Of a stretch of DNA of 64,000 bases, positions 47,916-57,700 are shown piece after piece. Made by a program: the position numbers and the translations under genes. Position 1 is the first letter of the stretch. Each line of letters opens with the position of its first letter. This DNA comes from Parvimonas sp. oral taxon 393 str. F0440 (GTDB taxonomy: Bacteria; Bacillota; Clostridia; Tissierellales; Peptoniphilaceae): positions 124,001 to 188,000 of the forward strand of contig AFUS01000004.1 of assembly GCA_000223315.2 (NCBI GenBank), in the 5' to 3' direction. The notes under the pieces are model-generated. The model was given only the letters and a program-made list of their open reading frames with translations. It was not told where the DNA came from and searched no databases.

Positions 47916-47941
47916 AATAGGAGGGAACCCTATTTTTTTGT
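47916..47941 (+). terminator. Terminator after YczE-like gene
   Basis: Short stem AATAGG..CCTATT with a T7 run. Confidence 0.55.
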
Positions 47942-47997
47942 TGTAAAAAGTGGTATTATATAGCTATATTAATTCAATTAAAAACAAGGAGTTTTTC

Positions 47998-49176
47998 ATG
48001 GATATTATAAAATTAGTTAAAGAAAAAGAAGAGAAAGTTATAAAAATAAGAAGAGATTTACATCAAATTCCGGAATTGGAGTTGGAACTGCCAAAGACAA
48101 TGGAATATATTTCAAAAGTTTTAGATGAAATAGGTGTAAACTACAAAAAATTGTTAAATGGAAATGCAATTGTTGTTCAAATTGATGGAGAGCAAGAGGG
48201 AAAATGTATAGCGATAAGAGCGGATAGTGATGCACTTCCCGTTGTTGAAGAAACAGGACTTCCTTTTGCATCTACAAATGGAAATATGCATGCTTGTGGA
48301 CATGATGGACATACTGCTATGGCACTTGGAGCTTGTATGATATTAAACGAAAATAGAGATAAACTTAAAGGAACAGTAAAAATATTTTTCCAACCCGGAG
48401 AAGAAACGCCGGGAGGGGCTTTACCTATGATTGAAGAGGGCTGTATGGAAAATCCTAAAGTTGATGCGGTAATAGGACTTCACGAAGGCTGTTTAATTCC
48501 TATTGAATATGGGAAAATAGGAGTAAAAACAGGAGCCATAATGGCATCTGCTGATATTTTTGAAATAACTGTAAAAGGAAAATCATCGCATGCTGCAACA
48601 CCTCATCTGTCAGCAGATCCGATTGTAGTTTCATCAGAAATTGTGCTTGGACTTCAAAAGATAATTTCAAGAGAAATAAATCCAATTTCAAATGCAGTTT
48701 TGACTATCGGAATAATTAGAGGAGGAACTGCTCATAATGTAATTCCGGAATCTGTTTATATCAAGGGAACAGTTAGAACTTTAGACGAAAAAGTTAGAGA
48801 ATTTATTGCAAAGAGAATTGAAGAAATCGCAGATGGGATTGCAAAAACTTATAATTGTGAAGCTGAAACAATTTATCACTTTATGTATCCGGTAGTAATG
48901 AATGATGAAAAATTTACTGAATTTTTTATAGAAAACACAAAAGAAGTTTTAGGAGAGGATTCAGTTGAAATAATAAAAAATCCAAGTATGGGTGGAGAAG
49001 ATGTTGCTTACTTCTTACAAAGAGCAAAAGGAACTTACTTTATGCTTTCAAACCCTAAGCTTCACGAGGGTGATAAAATTTATCCTCATCATCATAGCAA
49101 ATTTGATGTTGAAGAAAGTTTGTTTTACAAGGGAATGTGTGCAGTATTAGGAACTGTTTTTAAATATTTGAGTTAA
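47998..49176 (+). CDS. M20-family amidohydrolase (N-acyl amino acid or hippurate hydrolase type)
   Basis: 392 residues. HACGHDGHTAMAL carries the zinc ligands, FQPGEETPGGA the catalytic glutamate pair, GLHEG and the late SMGGEDVAYF the remaining ligands; the lid domain lies around 180-290. Members remove acyl groups from amino acids or cleave hippurate or indole conjugates. AAGGAG precedes the chosen ATG. A hairpin terminator follows. Confidence 0.88.
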   Translation: MDIIKLVKEKEEKVIKIRRDLHQIPELELELPKTMEYISKVLDEIGVNYKKLLNGNAIVVQIDGEQEGKCIAIRADSDALPVVEETGLPFASTNGNMHACGHDGHTAMALGACMILNENRDKLKGTVKIFFQPGEETPGGALPMIEEGCMENPKVDAVIGLHEGCLIPIEYGKIGVKTGAIMASADIFEITVKGKSSHAATPHLSADPIVVSSEIVLGLQKIISREINPISNAVLTIGIIRGGTAHNVIPESVYIKGTVRTLDEKVREFIAKRIEEIADGIAKTYNCEAETIYHFMYPVVMNDEKFTEFFIENTKEVLGEDSVEIIKNPSMGGEDVAYFLQRAKGTYFMLSNPKLHEGDKIYPHHHSKFDVEESLFYKGMCAVLGTVFKYLS

Positions 49177-49181
49177 TAAAA

Positions 49182-49212
49182 TGGATTGTCGAAAACGACA
49201 ATCTATTTTGTA
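49182..49212 (+). terminator. Terminator after the amidohydrolase
   Basis: Stem GGATTGTCG / CGACAATCT with loop AAAA and T-rich tail. Confidence 0.7.
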
Positions 49213-49250
49213 TTCTCAAATTTATTTTTTATGTATCTCCGATACATTCA

Positions 49251-49325
49251 TTTTTATTGTGAAACAACAAGGTTCCCGGGAACCCACCCGATGCAAAGCA
49301 TCGTGGAAGGGTGGGGTTCTTATTT
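49251..49325. repeat. Dispersed palindromic repeat, copy 3
   Basis: TTTTTATTGTGAAACAAC (49251-49268) followed by AAGG, TTCCCGGGAA and the hairpin ACCCACCCGATGC-AAA-GCATCGTGG...GGGTGGGGT. The arm pairs CCCACCC/GGGTGGG are kept although bases differ from copy 1, as expected if pairing matters. Confidence 0.8.
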
Positions 49326-49426
49326 GCAACAAAAATGTGAGATTTCCACAGTCGATTATACTCAAATCAAAGATTTGAACAATCTTTGTGTCAGACCTAC
49401 TTTTTGTTGTTTATGAATAAACAACA

Positions 49427-49637
49427 AAAGTTAGGGCTAGATTCGATTTCGCTAACGCTATGGTCGAAATGACGTACAAGGAAAAATCTTCGTTCAATAG
49501 CTTAACGTGAACAGTAAATAATCTTTAAAAAAATCGTTAAGTAAACAAAAAGTTTCGCGTCATAACAATTGCTAAAGAAATGTGCCTAATACGTCATCTT
49601 GAGTGGAGTATAACGGAGTCAATCTAGCCCTAACTTT
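49427..49637. mobile_element. MITE-like element with 17-bp terminal inverted repeats
   Basis: Left end AAAGTTAGGGCTAGATT (49427-49443) is the perfect inverted complement of the right end AATCTAGCCCTAACTTT (49621-49637). No open frame inside. The interior has AATGACGTACAAGG and GTTTCGCGTCATAAC blocks that recur in the neighbouring copy. Size 211 bp and non-coding, so a miniature inverted-repeat element or other palindromic insertion is likely; no transposase is linked. Confidence 0.65.
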
Positions 49638-49654
49638 GTTTCTTGTAAACAGCA

Positions 49655-49850
49655 AAAGTTAGGGCTAGAATCAGTTTCGCTAACGTGTCAGCCAAAATGA
49701 CGTATAAGGAAAAATCTTCGTATAATAGTTTAATGTGAACAGTAAATAATCTTTTAAAAAAATCGTTAAGTAAACAAAAAGTTTCACGTCATAACAACTG
49801 GTAAAGAAATTCCCCTAATACATCATCTCGAGCGTAGTCGAGAGATCTCA
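49655..49850. mobile_element. Second, right-end-altered copy of the MITE-like element
   Basis: Starts AAAGTTAGGGCTAGAA and follows the first copy closely through GAACAGTAAATAATCTT, AAAAATCGTTAAGTAAAC and GTTTCACGTCATAACAACTGG. The right end is different: ATCTCGAGCGTAGTCGAGAGATCTC, a small palindrome, in place of the inverted terminal repeat. Confidence 0.6.
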
Positions 49851-49914
49851 TAGTTTTACTTGTTTACAAGTAAAACTAAATGTATCTTCTATACATCCAA
49901 AAAACATTATAAAC

Positions 49915-49946
49915 AAAAAATCCTCAACATTTGTTGAGGATTTTAA
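49915..49946 (-). terminator. Terminator of the malic enzyme gene
   Basis: Stem AAAATCCTCAACA / TGTTGAGGATTTT, T-rich both ways. Confidence 0.75.
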
Positions 49947-49959
49947 TACTAAATATTTA

Positions 49960-51114
49960 CTATTTAACTTTTTCTGCAACTGCTTTTGCAACAGTATCAG
50001 CAACATTTTCTTCAAAAGCGGAAACAATAATATAATCTTCTCTAATTTTGTCATCAGGAATCATACTTGCAAGTCCGTATGCTGCAGCTAATTTCATTTC
50101 ATCAGTAATTTTCTTAGCCTTTGCTTCTAAAGCACCTTTAAAAATTCCAGGGAAAGCAACTACATTGTTAATTTGATTAGGCATATCTGATCTTCCTGTT
50201 GCAGCAACTCTTGCTCCGGCTTCTTTTGCATCTGCATAAAGAATTTCAGGTTGAGGATTTGCCATTGCAAATACAATCGCATCTTTATTCATTGAAGCTA
50301 CCATTTCTTTAGTAACTAAATCTTTTTGACTTACTCCTATGAATACGTCGGCACCTACAAATGCTTCTTTCATAGTCATATCTTTTTGTTCTTTATTTGT
50401 TATTTCAGCTAATTCTTTCTTTACAAAATTATAATTTTCTGAATGTTTTTTATTGATTGCACCTTTTGAGTCGAATGCTATTACATTTTCAACACCCAAC
50501 GTCATAATTAATTTTATGATTGAATATCCTGCAGCACCGGCTCCTGAAACAACAACTTTTACATCCTTAGCTTCTTTTTTTACTAATTTTAATGCATTGA
50601 TTAAAGCCGCTGTAACAACTATTGCAGTACCATGTTGGTCATCGTGGAATACCGGAATATCAAGTTCATCTATTAATGTTCTTTCAATTTCAACACATCT
50701 TGGAGAAGAAATATCTTCAAGATTAATTCCACCAAATGTAGGAGCAAGAGCTTTTACAATTGAAATAATTTCCTTAGGGTCTTTTGTATTTAAAACTAGA
50801 GGAACAGCATTAACTCCACCGAATTTTTTAAATAAACAACACTTTCCTTCCATAACAGGCATAGCCGCTTCAGGACCTATATCTCCAAGACCTAAAACAG
50901 CAGTTCCATCAGAAATAACAGCAATAGTATTAGCTTTGCTTGTATATTTATAAGCTAAAGAAGGGTCTTTGCTTATTTCCATACAAGGTCTTGCAACACC
51001 CGGAGTATATGCATAAGTTAAATCCTCTGCATTATTCAATTCTGCTTTTAATTCTGTTGATAGTTTTCCTTGCCATTGTTCATGAAGCAACAAGGCTTTT
51101 TCGTAAACATCCAT
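49960..51114 (-). CDS. NAD(P)-dependent malic enzyme
   Basis: 384 residues, the short bacterial form. AYTPGVARPCMEI, SDGTAVLGLGDIGPEAAMPVMEGK and FHDDQHGTAIV are the active-site and metal-site blocks, GAGAAGYSI the nucleotide-binding loop, FAMANPQPEI follows. It oxidatively decarboxylates malate to pyruvate. AAAGGAG precedes the ATG. Single gene. Confidence 0.93.
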   Translation of the reverse strand: MDVYEKALLLHEQWQGKLSTELKAELNNAEDLTYAYTPGVARPCMEISKDPSLAYKYTSKANTIAVISDGTAVLGLGDIGPEAAMPVMEGKCCLFKKFGGVNAVPLVLNTKDPKEIISIVKALAPTFGGINLEDISSPRCVEIERTLIDELDIPVFHDDQHGTAIVVTAALINALKLVKKEAKDVKVVVSGAGAAGYSIIKLIMTLGVENVIAFDSKGAINKKHSENYNFVKKELAEITNKEQKDMTMKEAFVGADVFIGVSQKDLVTKEMVASMNKDAIVFAMANPQPEILYADAKEAGARVAATGRSDMPNQINNVVAFPGIFKGALEAKAKKITDEMKLAAAYGLASMIPDDKIREDYIIVSAFEENVADTVAKAVAEKVK

Positions 51115-51291
51115 TTTTTTATCTCCTTTATATAAAAATATTCATTCAAATTTAATATACTACAAAGAATTCCAAAAGTCAATACAAAAAGCGAAAGTGA
51201 ATTTCATTAAATTTTTTAATATACACAATAGATTAAATTTCTCCTATTGCTTTTTAAAAATTTTTACATTAAAATATAGTTGGTGATTAAA

Positions 51292-52659
51292 ATGAAGATA
51301 AAGAAAAAATATATATGTTCAAATTGCAAAAAAGAGTCATTGGGTTGGCAAGGAAAATGTAGTTTTTGCGGTAGTTGGGGAACGATAGAAGAGATTGAAG
51401 TTTCCGATGTAAAAAGCTCTAGCGATAAAATTGTTGCAAAGGGAAAAGTTGAAAAACTTAAAAATGTAAATGTAAATGAAAATGATAGATTTATAACAGG
51501 AATAGATGAGTTAAATCGTGTTTTAGGTGGTGGAATTGTAAGGGATAGTGTAAATATTTTAACTGCAAGACCCGGTTGTGGTAAAAGTACATTGCTTTTA
51601 CAACTTGCACTAGACTTCGCGAGTAAAAATGTAAAAACTATCTATATTTCTGCAGAGGAAAGTTCATCACAGATAAAGTCGAGGGCAAATAGAATTGTAA
51701 AGGAAATTCCTGAAAATATTTGGATTCAATCTACACAAAGTATGGATGAGGCTTTAAATTCAATTGAAGAGGTTGACGCTGAAATTGTAATTTTAGACAG
51801 TATTCAAACTGTTATGTTAAGTTCAATTCCTTCAAGAGCAGGTTCTCCGACACAGACTGTCGAATGTATAAATGAATTGGTTAGAATTGCAAAAAATAAT
51901 AAAAAGCCAAGAGCAGTCTTTATAGTTTGCCATATGACAAAACAAGATGAAATGGCAGGACTTAGGACTTTGGAGCATATGGTGGATTCAGTTTTACTAC
52001 TAGAGGGAGAGTCTGATGAAAGTTTAAGAACTCTTACAAGTACAAAAAACAGATTTGGAAGAACGGGAGAAATCGGACTTTTTAAAATGGAAGAGTACGG
52101 ACTTTTGGAAATTAAAAATCCGTCAGAATTTTTTGTAACTCAAAGAGAAAAGGACATTTGTGGAAGTGTATTGTCCGTTGTAAAAGAGGGAAGCAGAATG
52201 TTAGTTGTTGAAGTTGAAAGTTTGGTTTCACAGTCTTTTACAAGTTATCCTGCAAGAATCGGGGACAGTCTTAAAAAAGATCAATTAAATACATTGCTTT
52301 CAATTTTAGAAGAAAGAGCCGGATTTAATTTATATAATAAAAATGTAATTTTAAAGACTACGGGAGGACTAAAAATATCAGAACAATCTGTAAATTTGGC
52401 TGTAATTATTTCTGTTGCGTCTTCGATTTTAAATAAAGCGGTTCCAAGAGATAATGTATTTATTGCAGAAGTTGGACTTACAGGAGAATTAAAGAAAGTT
52501 CCGAATTTAAGTGAAAGATTAATAGAACTTGACAGAATGGGCTACAAAAAGGTATATATTTCAAATGAAGTTGTGGATATAAAGAATTTAAAAACATTAA
52601 AAGTTGAAAAATCTAAAACACTAAAAGAAGTTATTGACAAAGTTTTTAGAAATGTTTAA
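51292..52659 (+). CDS. radA: DNA repair protein RadA
   Basis: About 455 residues: N-terminal zinc motif CSNCKKESLGWQGKCSFC, RecA-like core with ARPGCGKSTLL (Walker A), the KNRFG motif, and the Lon-protease-like C-terminal domain. RadA processes recombination intermediates with RecA. The ATG is used; an in-frame GTG four codons upstream is possible, as no strong ribosome site separates them. Confidence 0.94.
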   Translation: MKIKKKYICSNCKKESLGWQGKCSFCGSWGTIEEIEVSDVKSSSDKIVAKGKVEKLKNVNVNENDRFITGIDELNRVLGGGIVRDSVNILTARPGCGKSTLLLQLALDFASKNVKTIYISAEESSSQIKSRANRIVKEIPENIWIQSTQSMDEALNSIEEVDAEIVILDSIQTVMLSSIPSRAGSPTQTVECINELVRIAKNNKKPRAVFIVCHMTKQDEMAGLRTLEHMVDSVLLLEGESDESLRTLTSTKNRFGRTGEIGLFKMEEYGLLEIKNPSEFFVTQREKDICGSVLSVVKEGSRMLVVEVESLVSQSFTSYPARIGDSLKKDQLNTLLSILEERAGFNLYNKNVILKTTGGLKISEQSVNLAVIISVASSILNKAVPRDNVFIAEVGLTGELKKVPNLSERLIELDRMGYKKVYISNEVVDIKNLKTLKVEKSKTLKEVIDKVFRNV

Positions 52660-52672
52660 TTATTAAGAAAAG

Positions 52673-52703
52673 AAGGTTGTGTATGTGCTACACAACCTTT
52701 TAA
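52673..52703. terminator. Bidirectional terminator
   Basis: Stem AAAGGTTGTGTA / TACACAACCTTTT between convergent genes. Confidence 0.75.
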
Positions 52704-53243
52704 ATATTAGTATTAACATAGTCATTTATTTTTGAAATTCTAATTTCATTTATAAATATATTTTTTTCTTTCAATTTTTCTAAAATCTTACCGTTCATAG
52801 AGTGAAAAATTGCATATTCAACATCCTTTACTACAATTTCATAAATAGAATTATTAAGTCTTTTTGAATTCATATCTATGAAATATGCCTCTGTGGAATT
52901 TTCATCCAAAAAGTCAATAATCTTAAAAAGATATTTATCTTTTTCTGCATAATAATTATTAGATTTCATAAGATTTTCATTATACTTTTTTTGTTTTTTC
53001 TATTATTTGAATACAAAATTGATTTTTGTTTAAAAAACTTTGCTAGAATATTGTAATATTGGTAATTATACATTCCTTCTTCCAGCGAGGATATATTTAA
53101 AAGTGGTTTCATACTTAAATTTTGTATCAATTCATAATTTTTTCTAAAAAAGAAATTTTATCTATTTTTCCAATTGAAAGGTCAGTAATTAATTCATTTC
53201 TCTTTTTGAAAAATTTTTCAAGTTGTACTGTAGGTATATTCAT
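52700..53243 (-). pseudogene. Conserved hypothetical helical protein, two frameshifts
   Basis: A frame from ATG 53243 (MNIPTVQLEKFFKKRNEL) continues into the C-terminal frame (MKSNNYYAEKDKYLFKII to NTNI) if one base is added in the T6 run 53138-53143 and one in the T runs at 52986-52999; total about 181 residues. The repaired protein is helical at first with a C-terminal alpha/beta part; it resembles small Clostridia proteins of unknown function (possibly DUF6648). No clear ribosome site: the ATG lies six bases after a terminator stem. Confidence 0.6.
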
Positions 53244-53248
53244 ATCAC

Positions 53249-53278
53249 AAAAAAAGCACCTTAACGATGCTTTTTAAA
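53249..53278 (-). terminator. Terminator after the P-loop gene
   Basis: Stem AAAAAGCATCG / (G)GTGCTTTTT with short loop and T7 on the minus strand. Confidence 0.65.
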
Positions 53279-53279
53279 T

Positions 53280-53705
53280 CTAGTCAACTTTTAATTCTAC
53301 ACAACTTGCTTGACCACCTTCACAAAGTTGTTCTTTAGGAAGATTAATTCCCATGAAAACTTCAAGTTTGTGATCTTCACAAAGTGCATCGACATCTTTC
53401 TTAAATTTACAAAGCTTTTCGCTATCAAGATCAATTATTGAATAGATACCGTCGATATAGATTTTTTCCACATCATAATCTCTTGAAACAATTCCGAAAA
53501 TAAATCCGAATAATTTGTCAAGATTTACTATTTCGTATTCTTTTGCATTTGTTAATCTAACACTGTGGTCTAAGCTGAAAATATGAGTGTCATCAGTATC
53601 AATAAAAATGATATTTCCATTTCCTTTTCTCATTTCTTCGTTAGCTTTATCTATTAACCATTTAGTTTTTCCAGATCCTGAAGGACCAAGTACAAAATTT
53701 AACAT
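53280..53705 (-). CDS. P-loop NTPase-like protein, unknown function
   Basis: 141 residues. LGPSGSGKTKWLID is a Walker A motif at the very N-terminus, IIFIDTDDTHIF and IYIDGIYSII are possible Walker B/strand positions, and two cysteines lie near the C-terminus. It is the size of small PilT-like or thymidylate-kinase-like ATPases of Clostridia, with no certain role. GGGGTGG precedes the ATG. TTGTAT and TATAAT spaced by 17 bases lie upstream. Confidence 0.65.
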   Translation of the reverse strand: MLNFVLGPSGSGKTKWLIDKANEEMRKGNGNIIFIDTDDTHIFSLDHSVRLTNAKEYEIVNLDKLFGFIFGIVSRDYDVEKIYIDGIYSIIDLDSEKLCKFKKDVDALCEDHKLEVFMGINLPKEQLCEGGQASCVELKVD

Positions 53706-54008
53706 TTCAACCACCCCTTAATTTCTTTTTCTCATTATACCATTTTGCAATAAATAATACAAGTGTTTTTTCTATAAAAAAGTTTAATATAAAGTTTGAA
53801 AAATAAATATTTTTAATAATTTCAAAAAATATTTTTGCAAACGATATTAAAATTAGAAGATATAAAAATGATTTGCTAAAAATATTTTCAATTTATAAAA
53901 TTTACAAATCTTGATTTTTTTTCAGTTTTGTGCTAAAGTAAAATTAGGTAGATATGGATAATTTTATAATTTTAAAAATATATTGAATATATTGAAACAG
54001 GGGGAATT
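53706..54008. other. AT-rich divergent intergenic region
   Basis: No gene. On the minus strand a promoter (TTGTAT, 17 bases, TATAAT) serves the P-loop gene. The plus strand has A-rich sequence up to a GGGGG ribosome site for the ABC ATPase. Confidence 0.6.
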
Positions 54009-54713
54009 ATGGCTTTTGTTGAATTTAAAAACGTTTATAAAAAATATAATGAAGGGAAGAGTTCAGAGATTGTTGCAAATAGGGATGTTTCTTTCGAAAT
54101 AGAGCATGGTGAATTTTGCGTTATCGTTGGACCTTCAGGAGCGGGAAAATCTACAATTCTAAATATCTTAGGCGGAATGGATGATGCTACAAGTGGAGAA
54201 ATCTATATAGATGGTAAAGATATTTGTAAATTTAATAAAAGACAATTAAATGACTATAGAAGATATGATGTAGGCTTTGTCTTTCAATTTTACAATTTAA
54301 TTTCAAACTTAACTGTTTTGGAAAATGTTGAACTGGCAGGACAAATTGTAAAGGAAAGTTTAAATCCGACAGGCGTTTTGGAGTCTGTTGAATTGTCTCA
54401 TAGACTAAAAAATTTTCCTAGCCAATTATCCGGTGGGGAACAACAGAGAGTTGCAATAGCCAGAGCTCTATGTAAAAATCCTAAATTGCTTCTCTGCGAT
54501 GAGCCTACAGGAGCTTTAGATTATCATACAGGTAAAAAAATTTTAGAGCTTCTACATCAAAGATGTAAAAGTACAAATACAACTGTAATTTTAATCACTC
54601 ATAATCAAGCCATTGCACCAATGGCAGACAGAGTTATTGAAATTAACGACAGTACAGTAAAAAAAGTGATTTTAAATAAAAATCCAAAGGACATAAAGGA
54701 AATTGAGTGGTAG
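54009..54713 (+). CDS. ABC transporter ATP-binding protein (MacB/LolD-like)
   Basis: 234 residues: GPSGAGKST (Walker A), FVFQFYNL (Q-loop), [27 protein letters not shown] and LITHN. This subgroup works with FtsX-type permeases as mechanotransducers or lipoprotein/antimicrobial-peptide transporters rather than as classic importers. The permease starts one base after its stop. AGGGGG precedes the ATG. Confidence 0.9.
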   Translation: MAFVEFKNVYKKYNEGKSSEIVANRDVSFEIEHGEFCVIVGPSGAGKSTILNILGGMDDATSGEIYIDGKDICKFNKRQLNDYRRYDVGFVFQFYNLISNLTVLENVELAGQIVKESLNPTGVLESVELSHRLKNFPSQLSGGEQQRVAIARALCKNPKLLLCDEPTGALDYHTGKKILELLHQRCKSTNTTVILITHNQAIAPMADRVIEINDSTVKKVILNKNPKDIKEIEW

Positions 54714-54714
54714 T

Positions 54715-57700
54715 ATGAAAAAAACATTGTTTAAAAATTTTTACAGAACAATCTTTCGAACATTTCCAAAATTTTTATCCATCGTATTTATGATAGGACT
54801 TGGAGTAATGGTATTTGTCGGACTTAAAATAACTCCACATATAATGCGAAGAAGTGTAGATAAACACATTAGCGAAGGGAATTTATATGATTTTAAAATT
54901 TCTTCAAATTTTGGATTGCAAAAAGAAGATGAGGATATAATTTCCCGTTTGGAAAATTTAAAAGATGTTGAATATGGATATAGTATAAATCTAAAAGACG
55001 AAGATCGAGAAGTCGATTTTACTATTGAAAATAAGCCCGAAAAAATAAGTACCGTTCAAGTAATAGAAGGGGAAGATATTACATCGGACTCCGATATTTT
55101 ATTGGATGAAAGATTGAGAGATAAATACAAAATCGGAGATGAAATAGACTTTAAAAATGTTGAAAAATTTGGAATTTTTAAAGACGAAGTAAAAAAATTA
55201 AAACAAAATAAATTTACTGTAAAAGGCTTTATCAAAAGTCCTGAAGTTTTAACTACACTATTAATGGGAACTACAGAAAACGGATATTTGGCGATAGTTT
55301 CAAAAGATACTTTTGATTTCACCTACTTTTCGTATGCAAAAATAATTTTCTCAGACTTAAATAATTTGAATATGAATAGCAAAAGTTTTGAAAATTTAAA
55401 AAATGATAAAAAACTTATGTTACAAGAAATGTTTAAAAATAGAGCCGGAGAAGTTTATGAGTTAATTTACTCACAAAAACGAGATATTTTAGATGAAAAT
55501 AAGGAAGAACTTTCTAAAAATAAATTAGATCTTGAAGAAAACGAAAAAAAATTACAAGAAAATCTTGAAAAGTTGGAAAATGGTCGAAAAGATTTAAGAA
55601 GAGCTTTTGCAGATTTGAATTACCAAAAAAATCAGTTTATTAATTTAATAAATGAAAATCAAGATAAATTGACAGATGCTATAAATAATTTGTATGACAA
55701 AAGGACTGAGTTATATAAAAATAGGGAAGATTTAGTCGATAAAAATAATTCTTTGGTAAAAAACAAAGAAGAATTAGAAAAAAAGAAATCAGAAATTGAA
55801 TTGGGAATAAAAGCCTTAAATCAGGAATTGAGATTACTTGAAGAAAATTACAATTCAAATTTGATTGACGAAAATGAATATAAGGCAAAGAAAGAAGGAA
55901 TTAATAAAAAATTAGCTGAATTAAATATTGCTTTACAGACAATTCAAAAAAATTTAGATTCTGTTAATACGAATTTATCAGTTATTTCAGAAAATATTTC
56001 TAAATTAGATGAAGGGGATAAAAAATTAGCTTTTGAAATTGAAAATTTAGAAAATAAAATGGACGAATTGAAAAGTCAAGCAAAACAAGGAATGCGTAAA
56101 TTTGATGAATACTATTCAAAATTAGTTGAAAAAAAGGCGGAAATTGAAGAAAATAACTTAAAATTAAATAAAGGAAAAGATGAAGTGGAAGATGCCAAAA
56201 GTAAAATTTCAGAGGCAGACAGTAAAATTTCTGAAGGAGATGAAATTTTATCTAAATTGATAGAGCCAACTTACAATATAGAAGACGGATTCAGTTCATC
56301 AGCGACTTCAAAAGTTTATTTTGCAGCTAATGGAATTTATGGAGTTTCAAATGTATTCTCATTATTTTTCTATTTCATCGCTCTTTTGGTATCACTTACA
56401 ACAATGACTAGAATGGTTGATGAAAATAGAATACAGATAGGAACATTAAAGGCATTGGGATATAGCAATATGGACATTGCAAAGCAATATTTTTACTATG
56501 GACTTTTAGCTAGTTTGATAGGGGGAGCAATAGGAACTGTTTTAGGATTTAAAATAATTTCTCCGCTTGTATATGGTTCATACTTAAAAGCCTTTATATT
56601 TCCAAAAGTTTTTGACAATTACTATCCGGAAATAATTACTGTTGGAATTTTAATTGCAATTTTCTGCACAGCTTTTGTATCATATATAACTTGTATGAAA
56701 ACACTAAAGGAAAAAATTTCATCACTTATGAGAGCAAAAGCTCCAAAGTCCGGAAATTTCGTATTTCTGGAAAAAATACCTTATATTTGGAAAGAACTTT
56801 CTTTTTTACAAAAAGCAACTCTAAGAAATGTATTCAGATATAAACTAAGACTTACAATGACAATAATAGGTGTAATGGGATGTATGGGACTTTTGGTTCT
56901 TGGATTTGGAATAAAAGATAGCCTTGACGGAGTTTCCGATTTACAATACTCAAAATACACAAAATATCACACATCAGTTATTTACAATCCGATGGCATTA
57001 CAAAAAGATTTGGATAAATTTGATGAAGAAATAAAAGCCGATAAGGATATTAACGAAAGTATTGATATAGCAACAACATCTGTAAATATAAAATCAGATA
57101 AGAGTTTTGACGAAAGAATTGCCGTTTTTACAACAGATAATTTGAGCGATTTTTCAAAATTCTTTGCACTTTACAATGGGGAGCAAAAAATTGAAAAATT
57201 AAATGACGGTATCTATATAAATAGAAAATTAGCTGAAAAATTTTCTCTTTCAGTTGGAGATGAAATCACCTTTATAAATAACAATAAAGAGTATAAGGGA
57301 GTTGTTGCGGGAATTTTTGAAAATCATGTCGGTAATTTCTTTATAATGAATGAAAAAACTTATGAACAGACATTCTTTAGAAAACCTATAAAAAATACTA
57401 AATTAATGCTTTTAAATGACGGAAGTAAGGACAATATTGAAAAAGTAATAAATGATTTGGAAAAAAATTCCGTTGCAGTAAAAGGTGTAAGTATCTACTC
57501 TTTGAAAAAAATAATTGATGATGCATCTTACAGCGTAAACTCAATTATCTTGCTAATTGTAATATGTTCAGGCTTCTTGTCAATAGTAGTTCTATATAAT
57601 TTAAGTAATATAAATATCTCTGAAAGAAAAAGAGAAATTGCAACACTTAAAGTTTTAGGCTTCTATCCTTTGGAAATTGACAATTATATTTACAAAGAAA

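Noticed and set aside
49181-49416. Two short plus-strand open frames
   Set aside because: They lie in the terminator and palindromic repeat, overlap each other, have no ribosome site and no recognisable protein.
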